From Ramlibacter sp. (GTDB taxonomy: Bacteria > Pseudomonadota > Gammaproteobacteria > Burkholderiales > Burkholderiaceae_C): a stretch of DNA of 64,000 nucleotides. The stretch covers positions 992,001-1,056,000 of the forward strand of contig JAHBZN010000001.1 in the NCBI GenBank assembly GCA_019635415.1. Direction: 5' to 3'. A program made the translations under genes and the position numbers. Under the pieces are notes generated by a model. It had not been told where the DNA came from, did not search any database, and saw nothing but the letters and a program-made list of their open reading frames with translations. Below, piece by piece: positions 26,938 through 35,000 of this stretch; positions within the stretch are counted from its first letter, which is position 1; each line of letters begins with the position of its first letter.

Positions 26938-28452
26938 ATGAAGCCGATCTGGATAGTTGATGATGACCAATCGATCCGCTTCGTGCTGGAAAAGGCGCTG
27001 TTGCGCGAAGACCTGCCGACCCGCAGCTTCACCAATCCGCGCGAAGTGCTCTCCGCTCTCGAAGGCGCGAATGACGAGGACGGCCCCCAGATCCTGGTGA
27101 GCGACATCCGCATGCCGGGGGGGTCAGGGCTGGACCTTCTGGCCAAGGTCAAGGAAAAGCACCCGGGCCTGCCCGTCATCATCATGACGGCCTTCTCCGA
27201 TCTGGACAGTGCCGTGAGCGCCTTCCAGGGGGGCGCGTTTGAATACCTGCCCAAGCCGTTCGACCTGCCCAAGGCCGTGGAGCTGATCCGCCGCGCCGTG
27301 GAGGAAAGCCAGCGAGAGGAAGTGGCCGAGGAGCGCATGAGCGCCGCGCCCGAGATGCTCGGCCAGGCACCGGCCATGCAGGACGTGTTCCGCGCGATCG
27401 GCCGCCTCAGCCAGAGCAATGTCACGGTGATGATCACCGGTGAGTCGGGCTCGGGCAAGGAACTGGTGGCGCGCGCACTGCACAAGCATTCGCCGCGCGC
27501 CAGCGGTCCCTTCGTGGCGATCAATACCGCGGCCATCCCCAAGGACCTGCTCGAGAGTGAACTCTTTGGCCACGAGCGCGGTGCCTTCACCGGGGCGCAG
27601 ACCATGCGACGCGGCCGCTTCGAGCAGGCCGAGGGTGGCACGCTGTTCCTCGACGAAATCGGCGACATGCCGTTCGATCTGCAGACCCGCCTGCTGCGCG
27701 TGTTGTCGGATGGGCATTTCTATCGCGTGGGCGGCCACAGCTCGGTCAAGGCCAATGTGCGCGTGATCGCTGCCACCCACCAGGACCTGGAGCAGCGTGT
27801 CAAGGAAGGGGTGTTCCGCGAAGACCTGTTCCACCGCCTCAATGTGATCCGCCTTCGCCTGCCGCGTCTGAGCGACCGGCGCGAGGACGTGCCCATGCTC
27901 ACGCGCCACTTCCTGCAGCAAAGCGCCAAGCAGCTGGGCGTGGAGCCCAAGCGCATTTCCGACGCGGCGCTGGCTCGGCTGAGCAGCTTCAGTTTTCCCG
28001 GCAATGTGCGCCAGCTCGAGAACATCTGCCATTGGCTGACGGTGATGGCCCCCGCGCAGGTGATCGAGGCCAAGGACCTGCCGCCCGAAGTCGCCGCGCT
28101 GCCCGATACCGCGGCCACGGAGGCCCCTGCGCCGCGGGCCGATTCGTCAGTGCGCACCATGCCCGCGGACGAGGGGGCCTCCACGGCCGAGACGCAGGCC
28201 GACTTTGCGCTCCCCGCCCATGCCGGCGGACTCAACGGGACGGCCTGGGAATCCGGCCTGGAGGTCGAAGCCCAGGAACTGCTGGCCTCGGGCCGCCACG
28301 ACGTGTGGGACGAACTCACCAAGCGGTTCGAGTCCAAACTCATTCTCACGGCGCTGGCCAATACGCGCGGCCGCCGCATCGAGGCTGCGCAGAAGCTCGG
28401 CATCGGTCGCAACACCATCACCCGCAAGATCCAGGAACTCGGCCTGGAGTAG
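26938..28452 (+). CDS. glnG: Nitrogen regulator NtrC, sigma-54-dependent activator
   Basis: 504 aa. Receiver domain 1-120 with phosphoacceptor D56 in VSDIRMPGGSG and K in YLPKPFD. The AAA+ domain (about 150-375) has Walker A GESGSGKE, the sigma-54-contact loop GAFTGA, Walker B GGTLFLDEIGDM and arginine-finger region FREDLFHRLNVIRL. A Pro/Ala-rich linker follows (385-435), then a Fis-type helix-turn-helix at the end (RRIEAAQKLGIGRNTITRKIQELG). It should bind the repeat at 23589 and activate glnA under nitrogen limitation. Confidence 0.96.
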   Translation: MKPIWIVDDDQSIRFVLEKALLREDLPTRSFTNPREVLSALEGANDEDGPQILVSDIRMPGGSGLDLLAKVKEKHPGLPVIIMTAFSDLDSAVSAFQGGAFEYLPKPFDLPKAVELIRRAVEESQREEVAEERMSAAPEMLGQAPAMQDVFRAIGRLSQSNVTVMITGESGSGKELVARALHKHSPRASGPFVAINTAAIPKDLLESELFGHERGAFTGAQTMRRGRFEQAEGGTLFLDEIGDMPFDLQTRLLRVLSDGHFYRVGGHSSVKANVRVIAATHQDLEQRVKEGVFREDLFHRLNVIRLRLPRLSDRREDVPMLTRHFLQQSAKQLGVEPKRISDAALARLSSFSFPGNVRQLENICHWLTVMAPAQVIEAKDLPPEVAALPDTAATEAPAPRADSSVRTMPADEGASTAETQADFALPAHAGGLNGTAWESGLEVEAQELLASGRHDVWDELTKRFESKLILTALANTRGRRIEAAQKLGIGRNTITRKIQELGLE

Positions 28453-28481
28453 GGCGCCGCAGGGCGCCTGCAGGCACTGCT

Positions 28482-29258
28482 CTAGGCGATCTCGGCGATC
28501 ACCGGCGCGTGGTCGCTGGGCTTGTCCCACTTGCGCGGCACCCGGTCCACCACGCAGCCCTGCAGGCGCGGCTTCAGGGCCTCGCTCACCAGGATGTGGT
28601 CGATGCGCAGACCCCGGTTCTTGGGGTAACCCAGCATACGGTAGTCCCACCATGAAAAGCTCTTCTCGGGCTGCTCGAACAACCGGAAGCTGTCGGTCAG
28701 GCCCAGTGCCAGCAGGCGCCGGAACTGCTCCCGTTCCTCGGTCGTGTGGTGGATGGTTTCGCGCAGGCCGTCAGGGTCGTAGCTGTCGCGGTCCTCGGGC
28801 GTGATGTTGAAGTCCCCCAGCAGGGCCAGTTGGGGGTGGCTGGCCAGCTCCCCGCGCAGCCAGTCGTGCAGCGCGTCCAGCCACTTCATCTTGTAGGCGA
28901 ATTTTTCGCTGCCGGGTTCCTGCCCGTTGACGAAATAGCCATTGATCAGGCGCAGCGGGCCAGCCGCTGTGTCCAGCGTCGCCGCGATCACGCGCGACTG
29001 CTCATCGGCAAAGCCGGCGATGTTGCGCGCCACGTCACGCACCGGCGTTCGGCTCAGGATGGCCACGCCGTTGTAGGTCTTCTGGCCAAAGGCCGCGGCA
29101 TGGTAGCCCGCGGCTTGCAGCGCGTCGAACGGAAACTTGTCGTCCGTCATCTTCAGCTCCTGCAGACACAAAGCATCCACAGGGTTGGCGGCAAGCCAGT
29201 CCAGCACATGCTGCAGTCGTGCGGTGAGAGAGTTGACGTTCCAGGTCGCGATTTTCAC
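28482..29258 (-). CDS. xth: Exodeoxyribonuclease III
   Basis: 258 aa starting MKIATWNVNSLTARLQHVLDWL. Motifs of the Xth/EEP fold: CLQELKMTDDKFP (Glu metal ligand), YNGVAILSR, GDFNITPEDRD, WWDYRMLGYPKNRGLRIDHILVS and the C-terminal SDHAPV (catalytic Asp-His pair). AP endonuclease and 3'-5' exonuclease for base-excision repair. It lies 4 bp after folA and is the last gene of the ccdA-ccdB-thyA-folA-xth unit. Convergent with ntrC; only 29 bp between. Confidence 0.96.
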   Translation of the reverse strand: MKIATWNVNSLTARLQHVLDWLAANPVDALCLQELKMTDDKFPFDALQAAGYHAAAFGQKTYNGVAILSRTPVRDVARNIAGFADEQSRVIAATLDTAAGPLRLINGYFVNGQEPGSEKFAYKMKWLDALHDWLRGELASHPQLALLGDFNITPEDRDSYDPDGLRETIHHTTEEREQFRRLLALGLTDSFRLFEQPEKSFSWWDYRMLGYPKNRGLRIDHILVSEALKPRLQGCVVDRVPRKWDKPSDHAPVIAEIA

Positions 29259-29262
29259 GGGA

Positions 29263-29760
29263 TCAGCTTTCTAGCCGGGTATTGAGGTAGTCGACGAAGC
29301 TGTAGACCAGCCCGTTGGACGAGGTATGGCGCGCGCGGGACACCTCTTGCCAATGCACTTGTAGCGCAGGCGCGTAGGCGTCACCTTCAAAGTCGGCATC
29401 GATGTCGGTGAGCGCCACGCGGTGGGCCAGTGGCAGGGCCTGGGCATACACTTCGGCTCCGCCAATCACCCACACGTCCGGGTTATGCTCGCAAATTTGT
29501 AGCGCGGCATCAAGGCTGGGCATGGGCTCTGCGCCATTTTGGCTCCAGTCAGTGGACCGCGTGATGACCAGGTTGCGGCGCCCCGGCAAGGGCCTGAAGC
29601 GAGGTGGCAGCGAGTCCCAGGTCTTGCGACCCATGATCACGGGGCAGCCCATCGTGAGCGCCTTGAAGCGCGCCATGTCCTCGGGCAGGCGCCAGGGGAT
29701 GGCGTTGTCCTTGCCGATCACACGGTGGCGTGCCTGGGCCCAGATCAGGTTGATCTTCAT
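29263..29760 (-). CDS. folA: Dihydrofolate reductase
   Basis: 165 aa from the ATG at 29760 (MKINLIWAQARHRVIGKDNAIPW); the longer frame runs back into thyA. DHFR landmarks: GKDNAIPWRLPEDMARFK, the catalytic Glu-bearing LPEDM segment, MGRKTWDSLP and VWVIGGAEVYAQALPLAHR. It reduces dihydrofolate to tetrahydrofolate, regenerating the cofactor oxidised by ThyA, whose gene ends 7 bp upstream. The pairing thyA-folA is common in bacteria. Confidence 0.96.
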   Translation of the reverse strand: MKINLIWAQARHRVIGKDNAIPWRLPEDMARFKALTMGCPVIMGRKTWDSLPPRFRPLPGRRNLVITRSTDWSQNGAEPMPSLDAALQICEHNPDVWVIGGAEVYAQALPLAHRVALTDIDADFEGDAYAPALQVHWQEVSRARHTSSNGLVYSFVDYLNTRLES

Positions 29761-29767
29761 GACGTAC

Positions 29768-30613
29768 TCACACCGCCACCGGCGCCTTGATGGCCCCATG
29801 GCACTGGTAGTCGACCACCTCGAAGTCTTCGTACTCATAGCCAAAAATCGAGTCGGGCTTGCGCTTGATGTTCAGCAACGGGTACGGGTAGGGCGTGCGG
29901 CTCAATTGCAGCTCCACCTGTTCATGGTGGTTGCTGTAGATGTGGCAGTCGCCGCCGGTCCAGACGAAGTCGCCCACGGCCAGGCCGCATTGCTGCGCCA
30001 CCATGTGTGTGAGCAGGGCATAGCTTGCAATGTTGAACGGCACGCCGAGGAAAATGTCGGCGCTACGCTGATAGAGCTGGCAGCTCAGCCTGGCCGGCTC
30101 GCCGGCCACCGGAGACGGCGCCACGTAGAACTGGAAGAACGCGTGGCACGGCATGAGCGCCATCTTGTCCAGCTCGGCCACGTTCCAGGCGCTGACGATG
30201 ATGCGGCGGGAATCGGGGTTGGTCTTCAGGGCCTGCATGACCTGCGCGATCTGGTCGATGTGGCCGCCGTCGGGTGTGGGCCAGCTGCGCCACTGCACGC
30301 CGTAGACCGGTCCCAGGTCGCCGTCCTCGCGTGCCCATTCGTCCCAGATCGTCACGCCGCGCTCCTTGAGCCAGTTGTTGTTGGACGAGCCGGTCAGGAA
30401 CCACAGCAGCTCCTGGATGATGGACTTGAGGTGCACCTTCTTGGTCGTCACCAGCGGAAAGCCTTCATTGAGGTCAAACCGCATCTGGTAGCCAAACACG
30501 CTGCGCGTGCCCGTGCCCGTGCGGTCGGTCTTGGGCGCGCCCGTGGTGTACACGTGGCGCATGAAATCTTCGTACTGGGAGCGGACGGGGCGGTCAGGAT
30601 TCGCAACGGTCAT
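29768..30613 (-). CDS. thyA: Thymidylate synthase
   Basis: 281 aa, close to the ThyA length. Signatures: [20 protein letters not shown] (dUMP phosphate-binding Arg), [35 protein letters not shown] (nucleophile Cys), [23 protein letters not shown] and the C-terminal GAIKAPVAV. Makes dTMP from dUMP with methylene-THF. Its ATG follows the ccdB stop directly (TGAATG), so translation of thyA may depend on ribosomes finishing the toxin gene. No separate promoter or obvious Shine-Dalgarno outside ccdB is visible. Confidence 0.97.
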   Translation of the reverse strand: MTVANPDRPVRSQYEDFMRHVYTTGAPKTDRTGTGTRSVFGYQMRFDLNEGFPLVTTKKVHLKSIIQELLWFLTGSSNNNWLKERGVTIWDEWAREDGDLGPVYGVQWRSWPTPDGGHIDQIAQVMQALKTNPDSRRIIVSAWNVAELDKMALMPCHAFFQFYVAPSPVAGEPARLSCQLYQRSADIFLGVPFNIASYALLTHMVAQQCGLAVGDFVWTGGDCHIYSNHHEQVELQLSRTPYPYPLLNIKRKPDSIFGYEYEDFEVVDYQCHGAIKAPVAV

Positions 30614-30928
30614 TCAGTAGGCTCCAAACAGGCAATCCATGGCGGCGATGATCTCCAGGCGCTGGGCATCCAGGCTGCCCACGCGTTTGACCAGCTCGCG
30701 CACGGGGAAGGCGGCGAGGGCGGCGGTGTCCAGCACCACAGCCTTGCCATCCACTTCAAACGCGGGGTTGAGGTCGCGCAGCGGCATGCGGTAAAGCGAG
30801 GCCGACCTCAGGGGAATGACCACACGCGTGTCCAGGCGGTCAATGAAATTGTTCTGCACATCAAGCAAAAACGGCGTGTTCTTGCGCAGCGCCGCGTCGG
30901 GATGGGCATACACGTCGAAACGCGCCAT
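30614..30928 (-). CDS. ccdB: CcdB-like toxin (gyrase-inhibitor family)
   Basis: 104 aa starting MARFDVYAHPD, the typical CcdB opening (FDVY). It keeps the family blocks PFLLDVQNNFID.LDTRVVIPL, MPLRDLNPAFEVDGK and the long C-terminal helix. In F-plasmid CcdB the last residues Trp-Gly-Ile are needed for gyrase poisoning. Here the chain ends DCLFGAY, so the Trp is replaced by Phe and two extra residues differ. It may be attenuated or attack gyrase differently. ccdA is directly upstream (2-bp gap), thyA directly downstream (0 bp). Confidence 0.87.
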   Translation of the reverse strand: MARFDVYAHPDAALRKNTPFLLDVQNNFIDRLDTRVVIPLRSASLYRMPLRDLNPAFEVDGKAVVLDTAALAAFPVRELVKRVGSLDAQRLEIIAAMDCLFGAY

Positions 30929-30930
30929 GG

Positions 30931-31170
30931 TCAGAAGCTGCGGTACTTGGCGAGTGGCGGCCCTTCACGTGCGATGCGTGCGTTGTACTCGTCGATGGCT
31001 TCCTTGTTCTCCTCATTCCAGCGTTCCCAGTAGCGGCGCCGGACTTCATCGGTCAACAGAGCCTCCACCGTTTGCGAGATGTTCATGCCCATCTCACGCG
31101 CCGCATCCAGCACCTTGGCGTTGAGCGACAGGTTGGTGGCTTTTTTGGGGGCGTTGTCGAAGTTAAGCAT
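30931..31170 (-). CDS. ccdA: CcdA-like antitoxin
   Basis: 79 aa from ATG 31170, which has a GGAG site 6 bp upstream; an in-frame ATG at 31194 lies within the operator repeat and is less likely. The N-terminal ribbon-helix-helix segment (KKATNLSLNAKVLDAAREMGMNISQ) is for DNA binding. The acidic/aromatic C-terminal part (RRRYWERWNEENKEAIDEYNARI, ending LAKYRSF) corresponds to the CcdB-binding tail of CcdA. It should neutralise the CcdB encoded next and repress the operon through the inverted repeat at 31187-31207. Confidence 0.88.
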   Translation of the reverse strand: MLNFDNAPKKATNLSLNAKVLDAAREMGMNISQTVEALLTDEVRRRYWERWNEENKEAIDEYNARIAREGPPLAKYRSF

Positions 31171-31186
31171 GGGGGCTCCATCGATG

Positions 31187-31207
31187 ATGCGCATATTTTA
31201 TGCGCAT
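31187..31207. promoter_or_regulatory. Perfect inverted repeat, presumed ccdAB operator
   Basis: ATGCGCATA-TTT-TATGCGCAT, 9-bp perfect arms 17 bp upstream of the ccdA start. On the minus strand it contains a -10-like TAAAAT. Position and symmetry suit CcdA autoregulation. The remaining bases up to 31225 separate it from the preceding FAD oxidase gene. Confidence 0.7.
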
Positions 31208-31225
31208 ATGGATTGACGGTGTGCG

Positions 31226-32656
31226 TCAGGCCAGCACCCGCCCCGGGTTCATGATGCCCTTGGGGTCCAGCGCCTGCTTGATCGCTGCCATCATCTGCAG
31301 CGCCACAGGCGACTTGTAGTGCGGCAGCTTGCTGGCCTTGAGTTCGCCCACACCGTGCTCAGCCGAAATCGAGCCACCGAAGGCATGGACCTGGTCATAC
31401 ACCAGCGTGTTGACCCGCTCCTCGAAGTCACGCAGGAAGGCTGCGGCATCGCCGCCGGCGGGGGCCTGCACGTTGTAGTGCAGGTTGCCGTCGCCCAGGT
31501 GACCGAAGTTGACCAGCCGCACGCCAGGGATGTCCTGCTGCAGGCGCGCATCGGTTTCGGCGCAGAAGGCGGGGATGCGTGACACGGCAATCGAGATGTC
31601 GTGCTTGATGTTCAGTCCCTCTTCGGCCTGGGCCAGCGGAATGCTCTCACGCACATGCCATAGCTGGTGGGCCTGGGCCAGGTTTTCGGCCACCACGGCG
31701 TCGGTCACACAACCTTCTTCCATAGCGGTTTCGAGCAGGGACTCGAATCGCGCGCGCGCGTGGTCCTCGCCCTCGTTGTCGGAGTTTTCCAGCAGCACGC
31801 AGTAGGGCGTGTCCTGGTACAGCGGCACGCGCAATTGGGGGTAGTGCTGCGCCACCAGGCCCAGCGCGAACTGGCCCATGACTTCAAACCCGGTGAGCCC
31901 CGCGCCCAGGCGCTGGTGAGCCAGGCCCAGCAGCGCCACGGCCTGCGCCAGCGACGGCACGGCGGCCCAGGCGGTGAGCGTGGCGGCCGGCAGCGGGTAC
32001 AGCTTGAGCGTGGCGGCGGTGATGACGCCCAGCGTGCCTTCGCTGCCGATGAACAGGTCGCGCAGGTCATAGCCGGTGTTGTCCTTGCGCAGCCCGCTCA
32101 GGCCTTCCCAGATGTCGCCCTGCGCCGTGACCACTTCCAGCCCCAGGCAGAGTTCGCGCGCGTTGCCATAGCGCACGACCTGCGTGCCGCCAGCGTTGGT
32201 TCCCAGATTGCCGCCGATGGTGCAGCTGCCCTCGGCCGCCAGGCTCAGCGGGAACAGGTAGCCGGCCTTTTCAGCGGTCTCCTGCAAAGTCTGCAGGATG
32301 CAACCGGCCTCGACCGTCATGGTCAGGTTGGCGCCGTCGATGGCGCGCACCTGGTTCAGGCGTGTGAGGCTGAGCACGACCTGCGTGCCCGAGCCGTCGG
32401 GCGTGGAGCCCACCACCAGGCCGGTGTTCCCTCCCTGCGGCACGATGGCGGTGCCGGCGCCCGCGCAGGCCCGCACTACCGCGGCCACCTCGGCGGTGCT
32501 GCCGGGGCGCACCACGGCCAGCGCCTTGCCGCGCACACGCTTGCGCCAGTCCTGTTCCCAGGCGGCCAGGTCGGTGCAGGGGTCGTCGCGCGTGAGCACA
32601 TGGGCTTGGCCCACGATGCCTCGCAGGGCCTGGATCAGGTCGGTCGGTTCGGTCAT
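31226..32656 (-). CDS. FAD-linked oxidase, D-2-hydroxy-acid dehydrogenase (GlcD/D2HGDH-like)
   Basis: 476 aa from ATG 32656, which overlaps the DUF2069 stop by 4 bp. The PCMH-type FAD domain contains VRPGSTAEVAAVVRACAGAGTAIVPQGGNTGLVVG and TIGGNLGTNAGGTQVVRYGNARELCLGLEVV. The C-terminal FAD-oxidase domain has FGHLGDGNLHYNV, SISAEHGVGELK and the terminal NPGRVL. This is the signature of D-lactate / D-2-hydroxyglutarate dehydrogenases. It would oxidise a D-2-hydroxy acid and pass electrons to the chain or ETF. Exact substrate unknown. Confidence 0.88.
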   Translation of the reverse strand: MTEPTDLIQALRGIVGQAHVLTRDDPCTDLAAWEQDWRKRVRGKALAVVRPGSTAEVAAVVRACAGAGTAIVPQGGNTGLVVGSTPDGSGTQVVLSLTRLNQVRAIDGANLTMTVEAGCILQTLQETAEKAGYLFPLSLAAEGSCTIGGNLGTNAGGTQVVRYGNARELCLGLEVVTAQGDIWEGLSGLRKDNTGYDLRDLFIGSEGTLGVITAATLKLYPLPAATLTAWAAVPSLAQAVALLGLAHQRLGAGLTGFEVMGQFALGLVAQHYPQLRVPLYQDTPYCVLLENSDNEGEDHARARFESLLETAMEEGCVTDAVVAENLAQAHQLWHVRESIPLAQAEEGLNIKHDISIAVSRIPAFCAETDARLQQDIPGVRLVNFGHLGDGNLHYNVQAPAGGDAAAFLRDFEERVNTLVYDQVHAFGGSISAEHGVGELKASKLPHYKSPVALQMMAAIKQALDPKGIMNPGRVLA

Positions 32657-33063
32657 GCAGCGGCTTTCTTCTGACGCAACCGCACATGCAGCACGCAGGC
32701 GGCAAACAGGCTCAGGCACAGCGCCACTTCCGCGAGTGCCAGGTAGGAGCTGGGCGCGCGATCGCCGGTGGCCCGGACCACGCCTTCGATGAAGTACAGC
32801 CACACCACCAGGCTCACCCACCGGTAGGTGTACATGCGGTTGCGCAGCAGCCCGGCCAGCGGAAGGCACAGTGGCAGCACCTTGAGGGCCAGCCACGATC
32901 CCCCGGGGCGCACCGGCGCCGCCCACAGTTCCCAGACCAGCCCGAGCACGATCAGCCCCAGCAGGCTGCCCACCGCCAGCCAGCGCGTGAGGCGAACATG
33001 GGCATCGGCAGGGGTGGCAGGCGTGGCGGGCGCCGGCGAGGTGGCGGGGGCTTGGGGTGACAT
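32653..33063 (-). CDS. DUF2069 small membrane protein
   Basis: 136 aa from ATG 33063; the very long frame further upstream is antisense to yihY and rejected. The Pro/Ala-rich N-terminus (about 25 residues) is followed by four hydrophobic helices, with KVLPLCLPLAGLLRNRMYTYRWVSLVVWLYFIEGVVRA, the core of DUF2069. The end is basic (RLRQKKAAA). Inner-membrane protein of unknown function. Divergent from yihY, separated by 21 bp, and coupled to the FAD oxidase by ATGA. Confidence 0.85.
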   Translation of the reverse strand: MSPQAPATSPAPATPATPADAHVRLTRWLAVGSLLGLIVLGLVWELWAAPVRPGGSWLALKVLPLCLPLAGLLRNRMYTYRWVSLVVWLYFIEGVVRATGDRAPSSYLALAEVALCLSLFAACVLHVRLRQKKAAA

Positions 33064-33084
33064 GGCGATGGCATCATAGCGGCG

Positions 33085-34287
33085 ATGAACTTTCAGCAGC
33101 TTCTGCAGGACCTTTCCCGCTTCCCCTGGAAAACCACGGCGCTGACCCTGCGCGAGCGCTTCCGCGAGGACCGCCTGGGCCTCACGGCCAGCAGCCTGAC
33201 CTTCACCACCACCATTGCGCTGGTGCCGTTCTTCACGGTGGTGCTGGCGGTGTTCACGGCGTTTCCGATGTTCAGCAAGCTGCAGGGCACGCTGCAGACC
33301 TGGCTGGTGCAGAGCCTGGTGCCCGACGCCATTGCGCGCCAGGTGCTGGGCTACCTGACCCAGTTCGCGGGCAAGGCCAGCCGGCTGGGCACGGTGGGGG
33401 TGGCGGCGCTGTTCGTCACGGCGCTGGCGTTGATCCTGACCATTGACCGCACCCTCAACAACATCTGGCGGGTGCGCCGGCCGCGGCCGCTGACGCAGCG
33501 GGTGCTGGTCTATTGGGCCACCATGACCCTGGGGCCGCTGGTGCTGGCGGCCAGCCTGGCTACCACGTCGTACGTGATCTCGGCTTCGCGCGGACTGGTG
33601 GGGGGCATGCCGGGTGGGGTGCGCTACCTGCTGGACGCGCTGGAGTTCGTACTGCTGTCGGGCGGGCTGGCCGCGCTGTACCGCTACGTGCCTCACACCC
33701 ATGTGAAGCGCGGCCACGCCTGGGCCGGCGGCCTGTTCGCGGCGCTGGGCATCGAGGTGGCCAAGAACCTGCTGGCGCTGTACATCAGCGTGGTGCCCAC
33801 TTACTCCGCCGTGTACGGCGCCTTTGCCACGCTGCCCATTTTGCTGGTGTGGATCTATGTGGCCTGGGTGATCGTGCTGCTCGGCGCGGTGGTGGCCGCC
33901 TACCTGCCCAGCCTGCTGCAGGGTGTGGCGCGGCGCGGTGGCGGGCACGGCTGGCAGTTCCAGCTGGCGCTGGAGGTGCTGCAGCAGCTCAATCGTTCGC
34001 GTCCCACGGCGCGGCGTGGGCTCAGCGCGGCCGAACTGGAGCGCGCGCTGCAGGTGGACACGCTGCAACTCGAACCCGTGTTCGAGACCCTGACCGCGCT
34101 GGACTGGGTGGGCCGACTCAACGAAGTGGATGACGAGGCCGAAACCCGCTACATCCTGTTGGCCGACCCTGACGCCACGGTCATGGAGCCCCTGGTGCGC
34201 CACCTGCTGCTGGCGCACACGCCCGGCACCGAGAATCTGTGGAAAAACATCCGATTGCCCGCGCTGCTGCTGCGCGACGTGCTATGA
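33085..34287 (+). CDS. yihY: YihY/BrkB family inner-membrane protein
   Basis: 400 aa. About six TM helices in the first 270 residues, with the family's ASSLTFTTTIALVPFFTVVLAVFTAFP, LALILTIDRTLNNIWRVRRPRPL and YGAFATLPILLVWIYVAWVIVLLGA. The soluble C-terminal winged-helix-like region (290-400) is the long form common in Burkholderiales. Once thought to be RNase BN, but that assignment is not upheld for the family; true role unknown. The stop overlaps the next ORF by ATGA. Confidence 0.92.
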   Translation: MNFQQLLQDLSRFPWKTTALTLRERFREDRLGLTASSLTFTTTIALVPFFTVVLAVFTAFPMFSKLQGTLQTWLVQSLVPDAIARQVLGYLTQFAGKASRLGTVGVAALFVTALALILTIDRTLNNIWRVRRPRPLTQRVLVYWATMTLGPLVLAASLATTSYVISASRGLVGGMPGGVRYLLDALEFVLLSGGLAALYRYVPHTHVKRGHAWAGGLFAALGIEVAKNLLALYISVVPTYSAVYGAFATLPILLVWIYVAWVIVLLGAVVAAYLPSLLQGVARRGGGHGWQFQLALEVLQQLNRSRPTARRGLSAAELERALQVDTLQLEPVFETLTALDWVGRLNEVDDEAETRYILLADPDATVMEPLVRHLLLAHTPGTENLWKNIRLPALLLRDVL

Positions 34288-34568
34288 ACAAGAAAGTAGG
34301 GCATGTTATGCCGGGACCAATCAAGATCACGGCGGAAAATTGCCAGCGCATCCGCGAACCATGGATTTCAAACTCGAGTCTTGTACAACCGTTAATGGTG
34401 CGAATACCTCCATCCCAACGATGGAGGAGGGTTTATCTTTTTTTAGGGAATGCGGCGGGAGCCAAGAGAACGATTCACGGGAAATCTTCGTTCTATTACG
34501 TCCGAACAAAAGACGATCCACATTTAGAAGTTGAGCTGCCTGATGGCGCTTTTAGGCGAGAAAAATAG
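34284..34568 (+). CDS. AT-rich orphan ORF, hypothetical
   Basis: 94 aa if started at ATG 34284, which overlaps the yihY stop. ATG 34308 with an upstream AGTAGG (MPGPIKITAENCQR...) is an equally good start giving 86 aa. I recognise no family. The peptide is basic in the middle (RIPPSQRWRRVYLFLGNAAGAKR) and acidic near the end. Composition is near 50 percent GC with codons unlike the neighbours, suggesting recent acquisition or non-coding sequence. A hairpin with a later T-run lies inside it (34407-34444), which argues that part of this stretch may be a terminator region for yihY. Confidence 0.45.
   Translation: MNKKVGHVMPGPIKITAENCQRIREPWISNSSLVQPLMVRIPPSQRWRRVYLFLGNAAGAKRTIHGKSSFYYVRTKDDPHLEVELPDGAFRREK
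34407..34444 (+). terminator. Hairpin plus T-run downstream of yihY
   Basis: CCTCCATC (34407-34414), loop CCAAC, GATGGAGG (34420-34427), a perfect 8-bp stem. A run of seven Ts follows (34438-34444) after an AGGGTTTATC spacer. The T-run is farther from the stem than in a standard terminator, so strength is doubtful. It lies within the hypothetical ORF at 34284. Confidence 0.4.
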
Positions 34569-34639
34569 GCAGGGATAAGACTGCGCGCCAACGTTGTTCG
34601 CTACTTGACCAGCAGCGATTCAAAACTGAAATGTAAATT

Positions 34640-34975
34640 TCAGAACGGGATCTTGCCGGTGAGGATGTCCCGGTACATGACCCAGTCGCCCATGAAGCTG
34701 AACAGCGGGCGCTTGAAGCTCGCGGGCTTGTTCTTCTCGAAGCCGAAGTGGCCGATCCAGGCAAAGCCGTAGCCGCACAGCAGGCCCGCCAGGATGAACA
34801 GCGGCTGGCCCGTGGTGGCGAACAGCAGCAGGCATGACAGCGCCAGACTGCTGCCCACAAAGTGCAGGCGGCGGCAGGTGCGGTTGCTGTGCTCCGTGAG
34901 ATAGAACGGGTAGAACTCGGCAAAGGTCCTGAAGCTGCGCGGGTCGACGGCGGCGGGGCTGGCGGTGCTGTCCAT
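34640..34975 (-). CDS. DUF962 / Mpo1-like membrane protein
   Basis: 111 aa from ATG 34975. Contains FAEFYPFYLTEHSNRTCRRLHFVGSSLAL and YGFAWIGHFGFEKNKPASFKRPLFSFMGDWVM, the two His-containing blocks of DUF962. Yeast Mpo1 of this family is an Fe-dependent 2-hydroxy fatty acid dioxygenase; whether the bacterial form shares this is unproven. Two to three TM helices. The preceding frame extends into the P450 gene region and is rejected. Confidence 0.87.
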   Translation of the reverse strand: MDSTASPAAVDPRSFRTFAEFYPFYLTEHSNRTCRRLHFVGSSLALSCLLLFATTGQPLFILAGLLCGYGFAWIGHFGFEKNKPASFKRPLFSFMGDWVMYRDILTGKIPF

Positions 34976-35000
34976 GGCGGTGTCTCCTTGTCGGGGCAGT

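Noticed and set aside
33064..34218. Upstream extension of the DUF2069 frame antisense to yihY
   Set aside because: Only the last 136 codons match a membrane-protein family; the rest is a shadow of yihY.
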